Below are positions 7,651 through 16,099 of a stretch of 64,000 nt of DNA, piece after piece. The DNA is from Streptomyces sp. NBC_00620 (GTDB lineage: Bacteria > Actinomycetota > Actinomycetes > Streptomycetales > Streptomycetaceae), in NCBI RefSeq assembly GCF_026341825.1, contig NZ_JAPENY010000002.1:2079001-2143000 (forward strand), given 5' to 3'. The notes beneath the pieces were generated by a model. It searched no databases, was not told the origin of the DNA, and saw only the letters and a list, made by a program, of their open reading frames with translations. A program made the position numbers and the translations under genes. Every line of letters begins with the position of its first letter. The first letter of the stretch is position 1.

Positions 7651-8312
7651 ACGACGGAGAGCCACTCGTCCGCTGGGACTGGGTCGGAGACCATCTCGGC
7701 GAGCTGGGCCACTACACCGGCGTCCATCTGCAACTGGGCCTGCTGCCAGTGCTGTTCGGCCTGATCATCTCGGTGCCGCTCGGCATCCTCTGCCATCGTT
7801 GGCGATGGCTGTACCCACCGGTTCTGACCGTGACCAACGTGCTGTACGCCATCCCGTCACTGGCCATGTTCATGATCTTCGTCCGCTATACCGGGCTCAC
7901 CCAGCAGACCGTGATGATCCCGCTCACGCTCTACACCCTGTCGGTCCTGGTGCCCAATGTCGTGGACGGCCTGGCTTCGGTCCCGGAACCGGTCCGGCAG
8001 GCGGCCACCGCGATGGGCTTCGGCACGGTGCGCCGTGTCGTCCAGGTCGAACTGCCGATCGCCGTACCCGTCGTCGTGGCCGGCGTACGCGTCGCCGCCG
8101 TCTCCTCCATCAGCCTCGTCGCCGTGGGACAGCTGATCGGGCAGGGCGGTCTCGGCTTCTACATCACCCGGGGCCTCCAGCTCGACTTCCCGACCCCGAT
8201 CATCACCGCGATCGTGCTGATCATGCTGCTCGCGCTCGCCACCGACGCGGTGCTGGTCCTCGCGCAGCGACTCCTCACACCGTGGGCCCGGGGCAAGGGG
8301 GCGAGGACATGA
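7647..8312 (+). CDS. Quaternary amine ABC importer, permease 1
   Basis: This 221-residue membrane protein has about six hydrophobic helices and the binding-protein-dependent permease (EAA) loop around AATAMGFGTVRRVVQVELPIAVP. It begins on the ATGA overlap with the ATPase stop and ends on another ATGA overlap with permease 2, so the subunits are translationally coupled. It resembles OpuCB/OpuCD subunits, which lack a fused binding domain. It should pair with permease 2 to form the membrane channel. Confidence 0.92.
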   Translation: MNDGEPLVRWDWVGDHLGELGHYTGVHLQLGLLPVLFGLIISVPLGILCHRWRWLYPPVLTVTNVLYAIPSLAMFMIFVRYTGLTQQTVMIPLTLYTLSVLVPNVVDGLASVPEPVRQAATAMGFGTVRRVVQVELPIAVPVVVAGVRVAAVSSISLVAVGQLIGQGGLGFYITRGLQLDFPTPIITAIVLIMLLALATDAVLVLAQRLLTPWARGKGART

Positions 8313-8998
8313 ACGACCTGCTGAACCAACTCGAGCTGGTAGGGGACTGGTTGACGTCCTCGCAGCAGTGGCACGGCGACGAGGGGATCCCCCAGCGGCT
8401 CCTGGAGCACCTCACCTACAGCGGCATCTCGCTGCTGTTCGCCACCCTGATCGGGCTCACCTTCGGGCTGCTGGTCGGACACACCGGCCGCGGGGCCTTC
8501 GCCGTCGCCAGCGTGGCCAACCTTGCGCGGGCGATCCCCACCTTCGGCCTGGTGGTGCTCGTCGTCACGCTCGCCGGGCTCAGCACCACGCCCGTCCTGG
8601 TCGCCCTGGTCGCGCTCGCGGTCCCGCCGATCCTCATCAACACCTTCGAAGGCGTCCGAGGTGTGGACGCCGACACCCGGGATGCCGCACGCGGGGTCGG
8701 CATGACGGAGTGGGAGGTGCTGGTGCGGGTGGAGGTGCCGATGGCGCTGCCGCTGATCCTTCTCGGGCTGCGGGTCGCTGCGATCCAGGTCGTGGCCACC
8801 GCGACCATCGCCGCCTATCCCGGTCTCGGGGGCCTCGGCCGCTTCATCGTCGACGGGCTCGCCCGCAACGACTACGAACTGGTCATCGGCGGCTCCACCG
8901 TCGTCGTCGTGCTGGCCCTCGCAGTCCAGGTTCTCTTCACCGCGCTGCGGCGCGTCATCGTCTCGCCGGGACTTCAGGGCCCGGCAGCAAAGTCATGA
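8309..8998 (+). CDS. Quaternary amine ABC importer, permease 2
   Basis: The ATG at 8309 overlaps the stop of permease 1. The 229-residue product has the same family pattern: an N-terminal soluble stretch (QQWHGDEGIPQRLLEHL), several transmembrane helices and an EAA loop (DAARGVGMTEWEVLVRVEVPMALPLIL). It is a paralogue of permease 1 rather than a duplicate, as expected of the OpuCB/OpuCD pair. The solute-binding lipoprotein follows 38 bp downstream. Confidence 0.92.
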   Translation: MNDLLNQLELVGDWLTSSQQWHGDEGIPQRLLEHLTYSGISLLFATLIGLTFGLLVGHTGRGAFAVASVANLARAIPTFGLVVLVVTLAGLSTTPVLVALVALAVPPILINTFEGVRGVDADTRDAARGVGMTEWEVLVRVEVPMALPLILLGLRVAAIQVVATATIAAYPGLGGLGRFIVDGLARNDYELVIGGSTVVVVLALAVQVLFTALRRVIVSPGLQGPAAKS

Positions 8999-9036
8999 GT
9001 TTCTGAGCTCCAGGGCTCTTGAGAGAGGAAAGACCC

Positions 9037-9969
9037 ATGAGAAGCATGATCCGTGGCGCCGCTTTCGGCCTGATCGCCGCACTGTCGCTGAGCGCCTGCG
9101 GCGGCAGCGACAGCAGCGACGACAATCCGCTGACGGGGAGCAGCGGCGACAGCGACGGCAAGGCCCTCGTCGTCGGCTCGGCGAACTTCCCGGAGAACCA
9201 GCTGCTCGCCGAGATCTACGCGCAGGCCCTGGAGGCCAAGGACCTGAAGGTGACCCGCAAGTTCGACATCGGGGCCCGTGAGGTCTACTACGACCAGATC
9301 GTCAAGGGCGGCATCAGCGTCTTCCCGGAGTACAACGGCGCCCTGTTGGCGGTCGCGGTCGACGAGAAGAGCACCGCGACCAGCAGCGAGGACATCAACG
9401 CCGAGCTGAAGGCGAAGCTCCCGTCGTCGGTGGAGATACTCGACTCCGCCGCAGCCGAGGACAAGGACTCGGTCACGGTCACCGCCGAGACCGCCGCCAA
9501 GTACAACCTCAAGACCCTCGCCGACCTCAAGCCGGTCGCGGGCGACATGTCGATCGGCGCCGGCTCGGAGTTCAAGACCCGTACGCAGGGCCTGGTCGGT
9601 CTGAAGACCATCTACGGCGTGGAGTTCGGGAAGTTCCAGCCGCTCGACGCGGGCGCCCAGAGCACCCTGCTCGAACTGCTGAAGAAGAACACGGTCCAGG
9701 CCGCGAACCTCTACACCACCGACCCCGCCATTGTCGAGGACAAGCTGGTGGTCCTCGAGGACCCGAAGAACCTCTTCTCCTCGCAGAACGTGACGCCCCT
9801 GGTCTACAAGTCCGCGGTCAACGACACGGCCAAGGCGGCGCTCAACGGCGTCTCGGCCAAGCTCACCACCGAGGACCTGCTGGACATGATGAAGAGGCTT
9901 GTCAACGACAAGGAGGACGCCAGCACCGTGGCCAAGGACTGGCTGACGGAGGCCGGCCTCGTCAGCTGA
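9037..9969 (+). CDS. Substrate-binding lipoprotein of the quaternary amine ABC importer (OpuCC/OsmF type)
   Basis: ATG 9037 is preferred because GAGAGAGGAAAG lies just upstream. The signal peptide ends in a lipobox (LSLSAC), so the mature 290-residue protein is anchored to the outer face of the membrane. The body is of the OpuAC type: GSANFPENQLLAEIYAQALE near the start and GISVFPEYNGALL in the middle. Several Tyr residues sit where the family builds its aromatic cage for trimethylammonium groups (for example VYYDQ, FPEY and LYTTDP). Likely ligands are betaine, choline, carnitine or a betaine of histidine. The neighbouring lyase makes hercynine or ergothioneine attractive, but this is inference. 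Confidence 0.9.
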   Translation: MRSMIRGAAFGLIAALSLSACGGSDSSDDNPLTGSSGDSDGKALVVGSANFPENQLLAEIYAQALEAKDLKVTRKFDIGAREVYYDQIVKGGISVFPEYNGALLAVAVDEKSTATSSEDINAELKAKLPSSVEILDSAAAEDKDSVTVTAETAAKYNLKTLADLKPVAGDMSIGAGSEFKTRTQGLVGLKTIYGVEFGKFQPLDAGAQSTLLELLKKNTVQAANLYTTDPAIVEDKLVVLEDPKNLFSSQNVTPLVYKSAVNDTAKAALNGVSAKLTTEDLLDMMKRLVNDKEDASTVAKDWLTEAGLVS

Positions 9970-10009
9970 CCGGGTGTCACCGGATCATTCCCGGGTCGTC
10001 CGATCCGGG

Positions 10010-10054
10010 GCGGGCGGTGCCGGCGGTGGGTTCGGCCACGCCGTCACCGCCCGC
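10010..10054 (+). terminator. Stem-loop after the importer operon
   Basis: GCGGGCGGTG (10010-10019) pairs perfectly with CACCGCCCGC (10045-10054), with further pairing inside the loop. It lies 40 nt after the lipoprotein stop. There is no T-tract, as is common in Streptomyces, so it may attenuate transcription into the RpiR gene rather than stop it. Confidence 0.5.
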
Positions 10055-10088
10055 CGGGCCGTGAGTCTCACCAGGCAGGAGCGAGGGG

Positions 10089-11069
10089 ATGAGTGCGACC
10101 GGCTGGGGGATCGAGATGAGCGAGAGCGACGAAGCCGATGCCGGCACCCGGGACGCCGGTACGCGCGACGGAGGCGCGCCTGAGACGGGCGCACGCGGGA
10201 CCGGCGTACCGGGCGCAAGCGCCCCCGACGCCGGCACCCCCGGCGCGTCCGCACGGCTGCACCAGCTCTTCGAGGGGCGCCGGCTGACCCCGACGCAGCG
10301 CCGCATCGCGCACTGCCTGGTCCGGCAATCCGCGGCTGTGCCGTTCCTGTCGAGCGTGGAGCTGGCCCAGCTGGCCGGGGTGAGCCAGCCGTCGGTGACC
10401 CGCTTCGCGGTCGCCCTCGGCTTCGACGGATACCCGGCGCTGCGCAGACATCTGCGGGATGTCGCACCCGCCGCCGGCGCCGAGGACGGGCGGCCCAACA
10501 ACCAGTACCAGCAAGCGGTACAGGCCGAGATCGACAACCTGCGGCACCTGGCGTCGCTGCTCGCCGACGCCGGGCCCGTGGAACGCGCGGGCCGGCTGCT
10601 CGCCGCCTCCCGACCGCTGCCGGTGCTCGGCCTGCGCGCCTCCGCCGCCCAGGCACGCGGCTTCGCCTACTTCGCCGCGAAGGTACATCCCGACGTACGC
10701 CTGCTCGACGAGGGCGGCTCGCTGCTCGCCGACCGCATCGACGCCGCCCGGCACGCCGGGGCGAGCGCACTCCTGTGCTTCGCGCTGCCGCGTCACCCGC
10801 GCGAGCTCCTCGACGCGCTCGGCCACGCCCGTGACACGGGGCTGACCGTGGTGACGATCGCCGACGGCACGTTCGCCCCGGTGGCCGCCCACAGCGATCT
10901 GCTCCTCCCGGCCGCCGTGGGCACCGGCCTGGTCTTCGACACGGTGAGCGCCCCCATGCTGCTGGGACAGGTTCTCCTGGAGGTGATGTGCGACGGCCTG
11001 CCGGACGCGCAGGTCCGCTTGGAGGAGTTCGACGCGCGGGCGGCGGCGCGAGGGCTGTTCGTCGACTGA
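10089..11069 (+). CDS. MurR/RpiR family transcriptional regulator
   Basis: The 326-residue product has an N-terminal HTH_6 domain (about residues 55-130; LTPTQRRIAHCLV, then VSQPSVTRFAVALGFDGYPALRRHL) and a SIS domain (about 165-300), the RpiR layout. SIS domains usually bind phosphosugars, but RpiR proteins also control amino-acid and amine uptake. Residues 1-55 form a Gly/Ala/Thr/Asp-rich tail with short repeats (AGTRDAGTRDGG), echoing the repeat tail of the nearby lyase. A start at the second Met (10116) is possible; GGAG precedes 10089. Its place right after the importer suggests it regulates that operon. Confidence 0.88.
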   Translation: MSATGWGIEMSESDEADAGTRDAGTRDGGAPETGARGTGVPGASAPDAGTPGASARLHQLFEGRRLTPTQRRIAHCLVRQSAAVPFLSSVELAQLAGVSQPSVTRFAVALGFDGYPALRRHLRDVAPAAGAEDGRPNNQYQQAVQAEIDNLRHLASLLADAGPVERAGRLLAASRPLPVLGLRASAAQARGFAYFAAKVHPDVRLLDEGGSLLADRIDAARHAGASALLCFALPRHPRELLDALGHARDTGLTVVTIADGTFAPVAAHSDLLLPAAVGTGLVFDTVSAPMLLGQVLLEVMCDGLPDAQVRLEEFDARAAARGLFVD

Positions 11070-11270
11070 GCGGCCCACCTGCCGATGAGACCGTCCCCTG
11101 ACAGCCGAATGCCGCCGAGGGATGGACAGCCGGGTCATGTGGGCGGAAGGTGCAGGTCAGCGCCGTATCGGCGAAGCGTGGGGCCGTAGAGCGGGCGCGT
11201 GATCGGTTGCGGCGAGGGGCGGTGGTTCTCACGGTGGCCCCAAGAACTGCAATTCTCGAAAGGACTGTGC

Positions 11271-11876
11271 ATGCGTGCCCTTGTTTCCCGCGGACTCCTC
11301 CTGTCACCCCTGGTCTGCGCCGCTCTGGTCTTCGGTCCGCTCGGCACCGCCGCTGCCGCCGTCGACGTACCCCGGGTGGCCTCGGGCAGTGCCGCCGCGG
11401 CATGGTCCTCCGCCGATACCGACGCGGTACTGGAACAACTCGGCGTACTGGAGAGGGCGGACCACGACGACCTCGCGCTCGACCCCCTGCTGGACGAGCT
11501 GTCCACCCTCGCCGAGCGCGAGTCCGGCACCCTCGACGCGGTCGAGGCGGCAGAACTCACGAGGGCGGTGGAGACGGCGAACGCCTCTCTCCAGCAGCAG
11601 CTGAAGGAGCGGGCCGGCGTCACGGCGGACCGCGCCGGTGTCGCCGCCGCCGACCCGGTCTCCGATCTGGTGGCCCAGCTCCAGTCGGCGGTCGACGGAC
11701 TGCTCAAGGCGCTGACCTCGCTCGACCTCGGCGCGGTCATCGGTGCGGTCACGGGCCTGCTGTCGCCGGTGCTCGGTCTGATCACGGGGGTCCTCGGCGG
11801 CGTGACCTCGGCGCTTCCGCCGATTCCGGTGCTTCCGGCACTGCCCGCCGCGGGCAGCCCGGTGGCCGTTTCGTAG
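11271..11876 (+). CDS. Secreted hypothetical protein
   Basis: This 201-residue product starts at ATG 11271 behind GAAAGGAC and has a clear Sec signal peptide (hydrophobic core LLLSPLVCAALVFGPLG, cleavage near AAAA-VDVP). The mature part is Ala/Leu/Asp-rich and largely helical, with a hydrophobic C-terminal stretch (about residues 140-190) rich in Leu, Val, Gly and Pro that could associate with membranes or self-assemble. No enzymatic motif was recognised. It is a single-gene unit ending in a strong terminator. Function unknown. Confidence 0.75.
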   Translation: MRALVSRGLLLSPLVCAALVFGPLGTAAAAVDVPRVASGSAAAAWSSADTDAVLEQLGVLERADHDDLALDPLLDELSTLAERESGTLDAVEAAELTRAVETANASLQQQLKERAGVTADRAGVAAADPVSDLVAQLQSAVDGLLKALTSLDLGAVIGAVTGLLSPVLGLITGVLGGVTSALPPIPVLPALPAAGSPVAVS

Positions 11877-11894
11877 CCGCGACCGGAAGTACGT

Positions 11895-11929
11895 GGTGGG
11901 GTGCGGAAGTTGCTCTTCCGCACCCCACC
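11895..11929 (+). terminator. Rho-independent terminator
   Basis: A perfect 15-bp stem (11895-11909 with 11915-11929, GGTGGGGTGCGGAAG and its complement) has a 5-nt loop and is followed by GTTTTCG. It lies 18 nt after the secreted-protein stop and is the clearest intrinsic terminator in the window. Confidence 0.9.
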
Positions 11930-12137
11930 GTTTTCGTCCGACGTCGAGAACCAGTCCGGTCCTTCGCCGGGTCAACGTCCGCGTCTCTCCCGCCGGTTCA
12001 CGTTCCCCTCTTCTGGCACAGCCGAGAGTTAATGGGGCATTGGGGAATCCGAGGTGTAAAGACCTCGCGGTGATGGCGATCCTCTTGTCATGAACCTGCT
12101 GTCCGATGGACGGGCCGCAGCCTCATGGAGGTGTGGG

Positions 12138-12590
12138 ATGCACCGCAGACTCGCCGCCGGCCTTGCCGCCTCAACTCTGGCCCTGATCGCCGTCGTCGGT
12201 ACCGCCACAGCGGCCGACGCGGCTCCCGCCGACAAGCCCCAGGTCCTCTCGAACTGGACCCAGACCAGCGCGTCGAGCTACAACACCTGGAACGCCGCCC
12301 GCGCGAACCAGGCCGCGTGGTCCGCGTACGCGTTCGACTGGTCCACCGACTACTGCTCCTCCTCGCCGGACAACCCGTTCGGCTTCCCCTTCGCCACTTC
12401 CTGCGCCCGCCACGACTTCGGCTACCGCAACTACAAGGCCGCGGGCACCTTCAGCACCAACAAGTCGCGCCTCGACAGCGCCTTCTACGAGGACCTCAAG
12501 CGCGTCTGCCTCAACTACAGTGGCGCGACGAAGACGTCCTGCGACGGTACGGCGTGGACCTACTACCAGGCGGTCAAGGTGTTCGGCTGA
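12138..12590 (+). CDS. Secreted phospholipase A2 (prokaryotic SlaA-like)
   Basis: ATG 12138 follows GGAGGTG at good spacing. The 150-residue product has a Sec signal peptide (LAASTLALIAVVG, cleavage near ADA-APAD). The mature domain carries the prokaryotic PLA2 pattern: DYCSSSPDNPFG (Ca-binding loop region) and SCARHDFGYRNY with the catalytic His92-Asp93 pair. Cysteines in DYC, SCARHD, KRVC and SC match the two disulfides of the Streptomyces violaceoruber enzyme. It should hydrolyse the sn-2 ester of phospholipids outside the cell. The gene stands alone. Confidence 0.93.
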   Translation: MHRRLAAGLAASTLALIAVVGTATAADAAPADKPQVLSNWTQTSASSYNTWNAARANQAAWSAYAFDWSTDYCSSSPDNPFGFPFATSCARHDFGYRNYKAAGTFSTNKSRLDSAFYEDLKRVCLNYSGATKTSCDGTAWTYYQAVKVFG

Positions 12591-12611
12591 GACCGTCCGC
12601 CGAGGAGAACG

Positions 12612-12635
12612 GGGGCGCCGCCCACGCGGCGTCCC
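12612..12635. terminator. GC-rich hairpin between convergent genes
   Basis: A 10-bp stem with one G-T pair (12612-12621 with 12626-12635) and a CCAC loop lies between the ends of the phospholipase and the phosphoesterase genes. It has no T-tract but could serve both strands. Confidence 0.55.
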
Positions 12636-12656
12636 GCACCCGGCGAAGAGACCTGC

Positions 12657-14195
12657 TCAGCCGGCCACAGGCTCACCAGGGCTGTCCTGGAAGGCCGTTC
12701 GTGGTACCGGGCGGATGACGCCGGACAGGTCGTGGGCGGTGACACTGTTGCGGTCGGCGACCGAGCGGCCGAGTGCATGGTGCGGCCACAGTCCCGCCGC
12801 CACCCGGCGACTGCGCTCGCCCCATTCACGGGCCGGGGCACTGCTGGACTTGTAATGGTTGAGAGCGAATCCGCCGGAGTGGATCCGGAGCAGACAGAAA
12901 CCGCCGGGATAGTCCTTGACGGCGCTGACCTCCTGCAAGGTGACGTGCGGGGCCTGCGGCAGGACGGTCCGCTTGTTGCGGTGGGTGTGGCCCGCGTGGT
13001 GGAGGAAGACGCCCGGGGCGTCGGCGTAGGCGTCGAGAATGGCGCGTGCCTGGCGGCGGCCGAGCTGCTGCCCCCTGGACACGGGGAAGACCGAATCCCG
13101 TACGGTCAGCGGATGGTGGCCGAACACCACGGTGGGCTGGTCCCTGTTCTCGTTCAACCGCGCCCGGAACCAGGCCAGTTGCTCCGCGCCGAGCCCGCCC
13201 GCGTCGGCGCCGTGGCCATGCTTCTCGTACGTGTCGAGCCCGACGATCCGCAGCCCGCCGAGGTCGCGCGCGAAGTACGAGGGACCCCCGCCGCCGAGGA
13301 ACCCGTCGCGGAAGGCGTCTCCGTCCGCATGGCCGTGCCGGGGCCTGTCGTGGTTCCCCCGTACGACGAAGTAGTCCCGCCCGTGGTCACCGAACCCGTC
13401 CAGGATCCGCTTGGCCTCGGCCAGATCGCGCGGCCCGCCGCCGGCCGAGATGTCCCCCGCGGCCAGCAGCACGTCCGCCCCGCGCCGCCGGGCCTCCTCC
13501 ACCACCGCCCGGCTCATGATCTCCGGGTACGGCGACAGCCCCGCCTCCTGCGACACCCCGCGGAACAGCGGCACGCCTCCGACCAGGCCGGCGGTGGTCT
13601 CCCCGACATGCAGGTCGTTGCAGAGGGCGATGGACAGCAGATGGCGCCCCGGGGGCGGCTGCGGGGTGGTGAAGGAGTACGGGCCTCCGCGCGTCCCGAA
13701 TCCGTAGCGGTTGGTGCCGACGGCGTTGCCGCGGACGAGGTGCAGCGAGGTGGGAGCGGCGGTCACACCCCGTGAGCGGGCCTGGTAGTAGTACGTCTGG
13801 CCCGGTTCCAGGCCCGTGAGCTCCACGTGGTGGTGCGCCGTGGGCCGGGTTTCCCCCGCGCTGCGGTTCAGGCGCGTGGGGTGGGTGCCGTAGACCACCT
13901 CGCCCTCCGTGACCGCGGGGAGCATGTGGCCCGTGCCGTCATCGGTGCCGGGTATTCCGGTGTGCCAGGTGATGACGGCGCTGTCCTCGGTCAGGGTGAC
14001 CAGTTCCAGGTGGACGGCCTTGATGGTGTCGGGGTGGAGGAGACGGCTGGTGCGTGCGGTGTCGTGCACGGCACCGGCCAAGGCCCTCAGCAGTGCGGGG
14101 GCGAGGAGGGCGCCGGATCGCAGGACTTCGGAGGGAGCGGGCAGGGCCGCCAGGGCGGACAGGGCCGCGAGGGGAGCGGAGAGGCAGCAGCGCAT
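12657..14195 (-). CDS. Metallophosphoesterase family protein
   Basis: The 512-residue frame from ATG 14195 holds an N-terminal fibronectin-like domain of the purple acid phosphatase type (AVITWHT, then ELTGLEPGQTYYYQARS). A calcineurin-like catalytic domain follows with all metal motifs in order: NDLHVGE (DxH), LLAAGDIS (GD), VVRGNHDRP (GNHD), VVFGHHPL and HHAGHTHRNK (GHxH). The N-terminus is hydrophobic and Ala/Leu-rich but lacks a convincing cleavage site or twin arginine. It probably cleaves phosphomono- or diesters. The start is uncertain because no ribosome site is visible and the frame is open upstream. Confidence 0.87.
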   Translation of the reverse strand: MRCCLSAPLAALSALAALPAPSEVLRSGALLAPALLRALAGAVHDTARTSRLLHPDTIKAVHLELVTLTEDSAVITWHTGIPGTDDGTGHMLPAVTEGEVVYGTHPTRLNRSAGETRPTAHHHVELTGLEPGQTYYYQARSRGVTAAPTSLHLVRGNAVGTNRYGFGTRGGPYSFTTPQPPPGRHLLSIALCNDLHVGETTAGLVGGVPLFRGVSQEAGLSPYPEIMSRAVVEEARRRGADVLLAAGDISAGGGPRDLAEAKRILDGFGDHGRDYFVVRGNHDRPRHGHADGDAFRDGFLGGGGPSYFARDLGGLRIVGLDTYEKHGHGADAGGLGAEQLAWFRARLNENRDQPTVVFGHHPLTVRDSVFPVSRGQQLGRRQARAILDAYADAPGVFLHHAGHTHRNKRTVLPQAPHVTLQEVSAVKDYPGGFCLLRIHSGGFALNHYKSSSAPAREWGERSRRVAAGLWPHHALGRSVADRNSVTAHDLSGVIRPVPRTAFQDSPGEPVAG

Positions 14196-14323
14196 GCCGG
14201 ATGCGTGCCCGCGCGCAGTGAACGGCGGCAGTGTTGCCGACGGCGGCACCAGGTATGGCACGCGACATCTCCGTCCGGGCGCGGCTCGACGTGTGTGGAT
14301 CCGGCCGGTTGGGTGACCGGCGG

Positions 14324-15130
14324 TCAGCTCGTCGACAACGTTTTGCTGAACGGAGTGACGGGGCGCTCCACGCGCTCTCCGTCCACGGTAATGTCCACCG
14401 CCTCGTTGTAGAAAGCGATGAGTCCTGTGACAGTGGCCACCGCGGGCAGCGGGTCCGGGTAGCTCCAGACGAGGTTCGCCGGGACATCGGCCTCGCCTCG
14501 CCACGACCAGTACTCGGCGGTTCCCTTGTAGGGGCACCCGGTGCTGTGGTCGGTAGGAACGAGGAGATCGAGGCGGACGTCCTCGCGTGGCACGTAGTAC
14601 CGCACCGGAAGGCCGGTCTCGAAGAGCAGCACGGGACGCCGGGTGTCCGCGACGACCGTGCCGTCGATCTCGACCTGGACATGTCGACTGCTCGGCAGGG
14701 CGTCCACCCGCTTGTGCGGGTCCCGGGGGTGGATGAAGATCTCTTCCTCCTCCTCGTACCAGTGGTCGAGCCCCCGGCCGCTGCGCAGGAACCACTCGAA
14801 GGCGATGTGGCCGGCCAGGTCGTCGGCGAGGAATGTCCAGGCCGCGTTCTCCACCACCTCGCCGTCGACCTCGAGGTCGTAGAAGATCCGCGATCCCGTG
14901 TGGGTGCCCGTCCGGGGGTTCCGCGCCGGACGGAGTAGGTCCTCGCGGACCTCCTCGCGGGGGAAGGCGTACGTCGGGACGGGCAGCGCGGGCTCCCACA
15001 CGAGGAGGGGGTGCCGACTGTCGACGACGGTGACGTCGCCTTTCCGTCCCCGCACCCAGCGGTCGCTGGGCTCCCACAGGAGGCCCTCCGGGGTGGTCCG
15101 TACCGATCGCGCGTGGGGGAGTGCACTCAT
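14324..15130 (-). CDS. DUF427 domain protein (two repeats)
   Basis: This 268-residue protein contains two copies of the DUF427 beta-rich fold. The first runs to about residue 115 (LLVWEPALPVPTYAFPREEVREDLL), the second from about 145 (VLLFETGLPVRYYVPREDVRLDLL, then CPYKGTAEYWSW). A GAAGGAG site precedes the ATG. The family is common in actinomycetes and lacks an established biochemical role. It stands alone between the phosphoesterase and the DeoR gene, all on the minus strand. Confidence 0.85.
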   Translation of the reverse strand: MSALPHARSVRTTPEGLLWEPSDRWVRGRKGDVTVVDSRHPLLVWEPALPVPTYAFPREEVREDLLRPARNPRTGTHTGSRIFYDLEVDGEVVENAAWTFLADDLAGHIAFEWFLRSGRGLDHWYEEEEEIFIHPRDPHKRVDALPSSRHVQVEIDGTVVADTRRPVLLFETGLPVRYYVPREDVRLDLLVPTDHSTGCPYKGTAEYWSWRGEADVPANLVWSYPDPLPAVATVTGLIAFYNEAVDITVDGERVERPVTPFSKTLSTS

Positions 15131-15197
15131 GGTCCGGTCTCCTTCGGTTAGTCGGACACCCTGACATTGGACACCGGCGGCCGTGGCCCTGCCCGTG

Positions 15198-15977
15198 TCA
15201 GACGACGACGACTCCGACCCCCGCCTCCTCGAACTCCCGCACGGTCTCCTCGCTCACCGCCGCGTCCGTCACCAGAGTGTCCACCGACTCGGCAGCGCAG
15301 ATCCGGGCGAAGGCGCGCCGGCCGAGCTTGCTGGAGTCGGCGGCGACGATCACGCGCTCGGCGCGCTCGCAGAGCAGCCGGTTGATCGCGGCCTCCGCCT
15401 CGTCGTGGGCGGCCGCGCCGTGGGTGGCGTCGAAGGCGACCACGCCGAGCACGGCCACGTCGACGGTGATCTGGCCGAGGACGCCGTCGGCGAGCGGTCC
15501 GACGAGTTCGTACGACTGCGGGCGGGCGACCCCGCCGGTCACCACGATCTTGAACTGGGGGCGCACGGCCAGCTCGTTGGCGATGTTGAGCGCGTTGGTG
15601 ACCACGGTCAGCGCGGGCGAACCGGACGCGAGGTCGGGGCGCACGGCCAGGGCGCGCGCCACCTCCGTGGTGGTCGTGCCACCGGTCAGACCGACCGCCT
15701 CGCCGGGCGTGACGAGAGCGGCCACCGCCTTCGCGATGCGCTGCTTCTCGGTGACATGGCGGGCGGTCTTGTAGCGCAGCGGCAGTTCATAGGAGACGCC
15801 GTGCACGACCGCGCCGCCCCGGGTGCGCACGAGCATCTGCTGCTCGGCGAGCTGGTCGAAGTCACGCCGGATCGTCGCGGCCGACACCTCCAGCTCGGTC
15901 GCGACCTCCTCGACGTCCAGCCGGCCACGCTCCACGAGCAGTTCCAGCAGCGCCTTCCAGCGGGCGTCGCGCGACAT
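15198..15977 (-). CDS. DeoR/GlpR family regulator of the adjacent sugar genes
   Basis: ATG 15977 is chosen over GTG 15983 because GGAG then lies 8 nt upstream. The 259-residue product has a DeoR HTH (residues about 5-55; VEEVATELEVSAATIRRDFDQLAEQQMLVRTRGGAV split over two segments) and a C-terminal DeoRC sensor domain with the TGGTTTTEVARAL phosphosugar-binding loop. It diverges from the SIS isomerase and aldolase genes, whose promoter is in the 122-bp gap, so it most likely represses them until a sugar phosphate appears. Confidence 0.9.
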   Translation of the reverse strand: MSRDARWKALLELLVERGRLDVEEVATELEVSAATIRRDFDQLAEQQMLVRTRGGAVVHGVSYELPLRYKTARHVTEKQRIAKAVAALVTPGEAVGLTGGTTTTEVARALAVRPDLASGSPALTVVTNALNIANELAVRPQFKIVVTGGVARPQSYELVGPLADGVLGQITVDVAVLGVVAFDATHGAAAHDEAEAAINRLLCERAERVIVAADSSKLGRRAFARICAAESVDTLVTDAAVSEETVREFEEAGVGVVVV

Positions 15978-16037
15978 CCGCACTCTCCAATCCTCGATCT
16001 TCCGCGACCTTAGCGCACCTTTCTGGCACCTGAATGC

Positions 16038-16065
16038 TTGAATTTGCTCGAAACCTCGCTATATC
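16038..16065 (+). promoter_or_regulatory. Promoter of the SIS/aldolase operon with A/T-rich repeats
   Basis: TTGAAT (16038-16043), a 16-nt spacer and TATATC (16060-16065) form a good vegetative promoter. The short motif TGAAT/TTGAAT/TCGAA recurs in 16031-16052, the kind of direct repeat DeoR proteins bind. It is one of the few A/T-rich patches in the window. Confidence 0.65.
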
Positions 16066-16099
16066 TTGCACGAACAATCATCTGTGGGAGGGGTACGGC

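Noticed and set aside
7466..8998. 510-codon permease fusion
   Set aside because: The first half is out of frame with permease 1; ATGA overlaps show two separate permease genes.
12657..15167. Single 836-codon minus-strand protein
   Set aside because: The frame upstream of 14195 is antisense-like, and overlaps the DUF427 gene, which is read in another frame with its own ribosome site.
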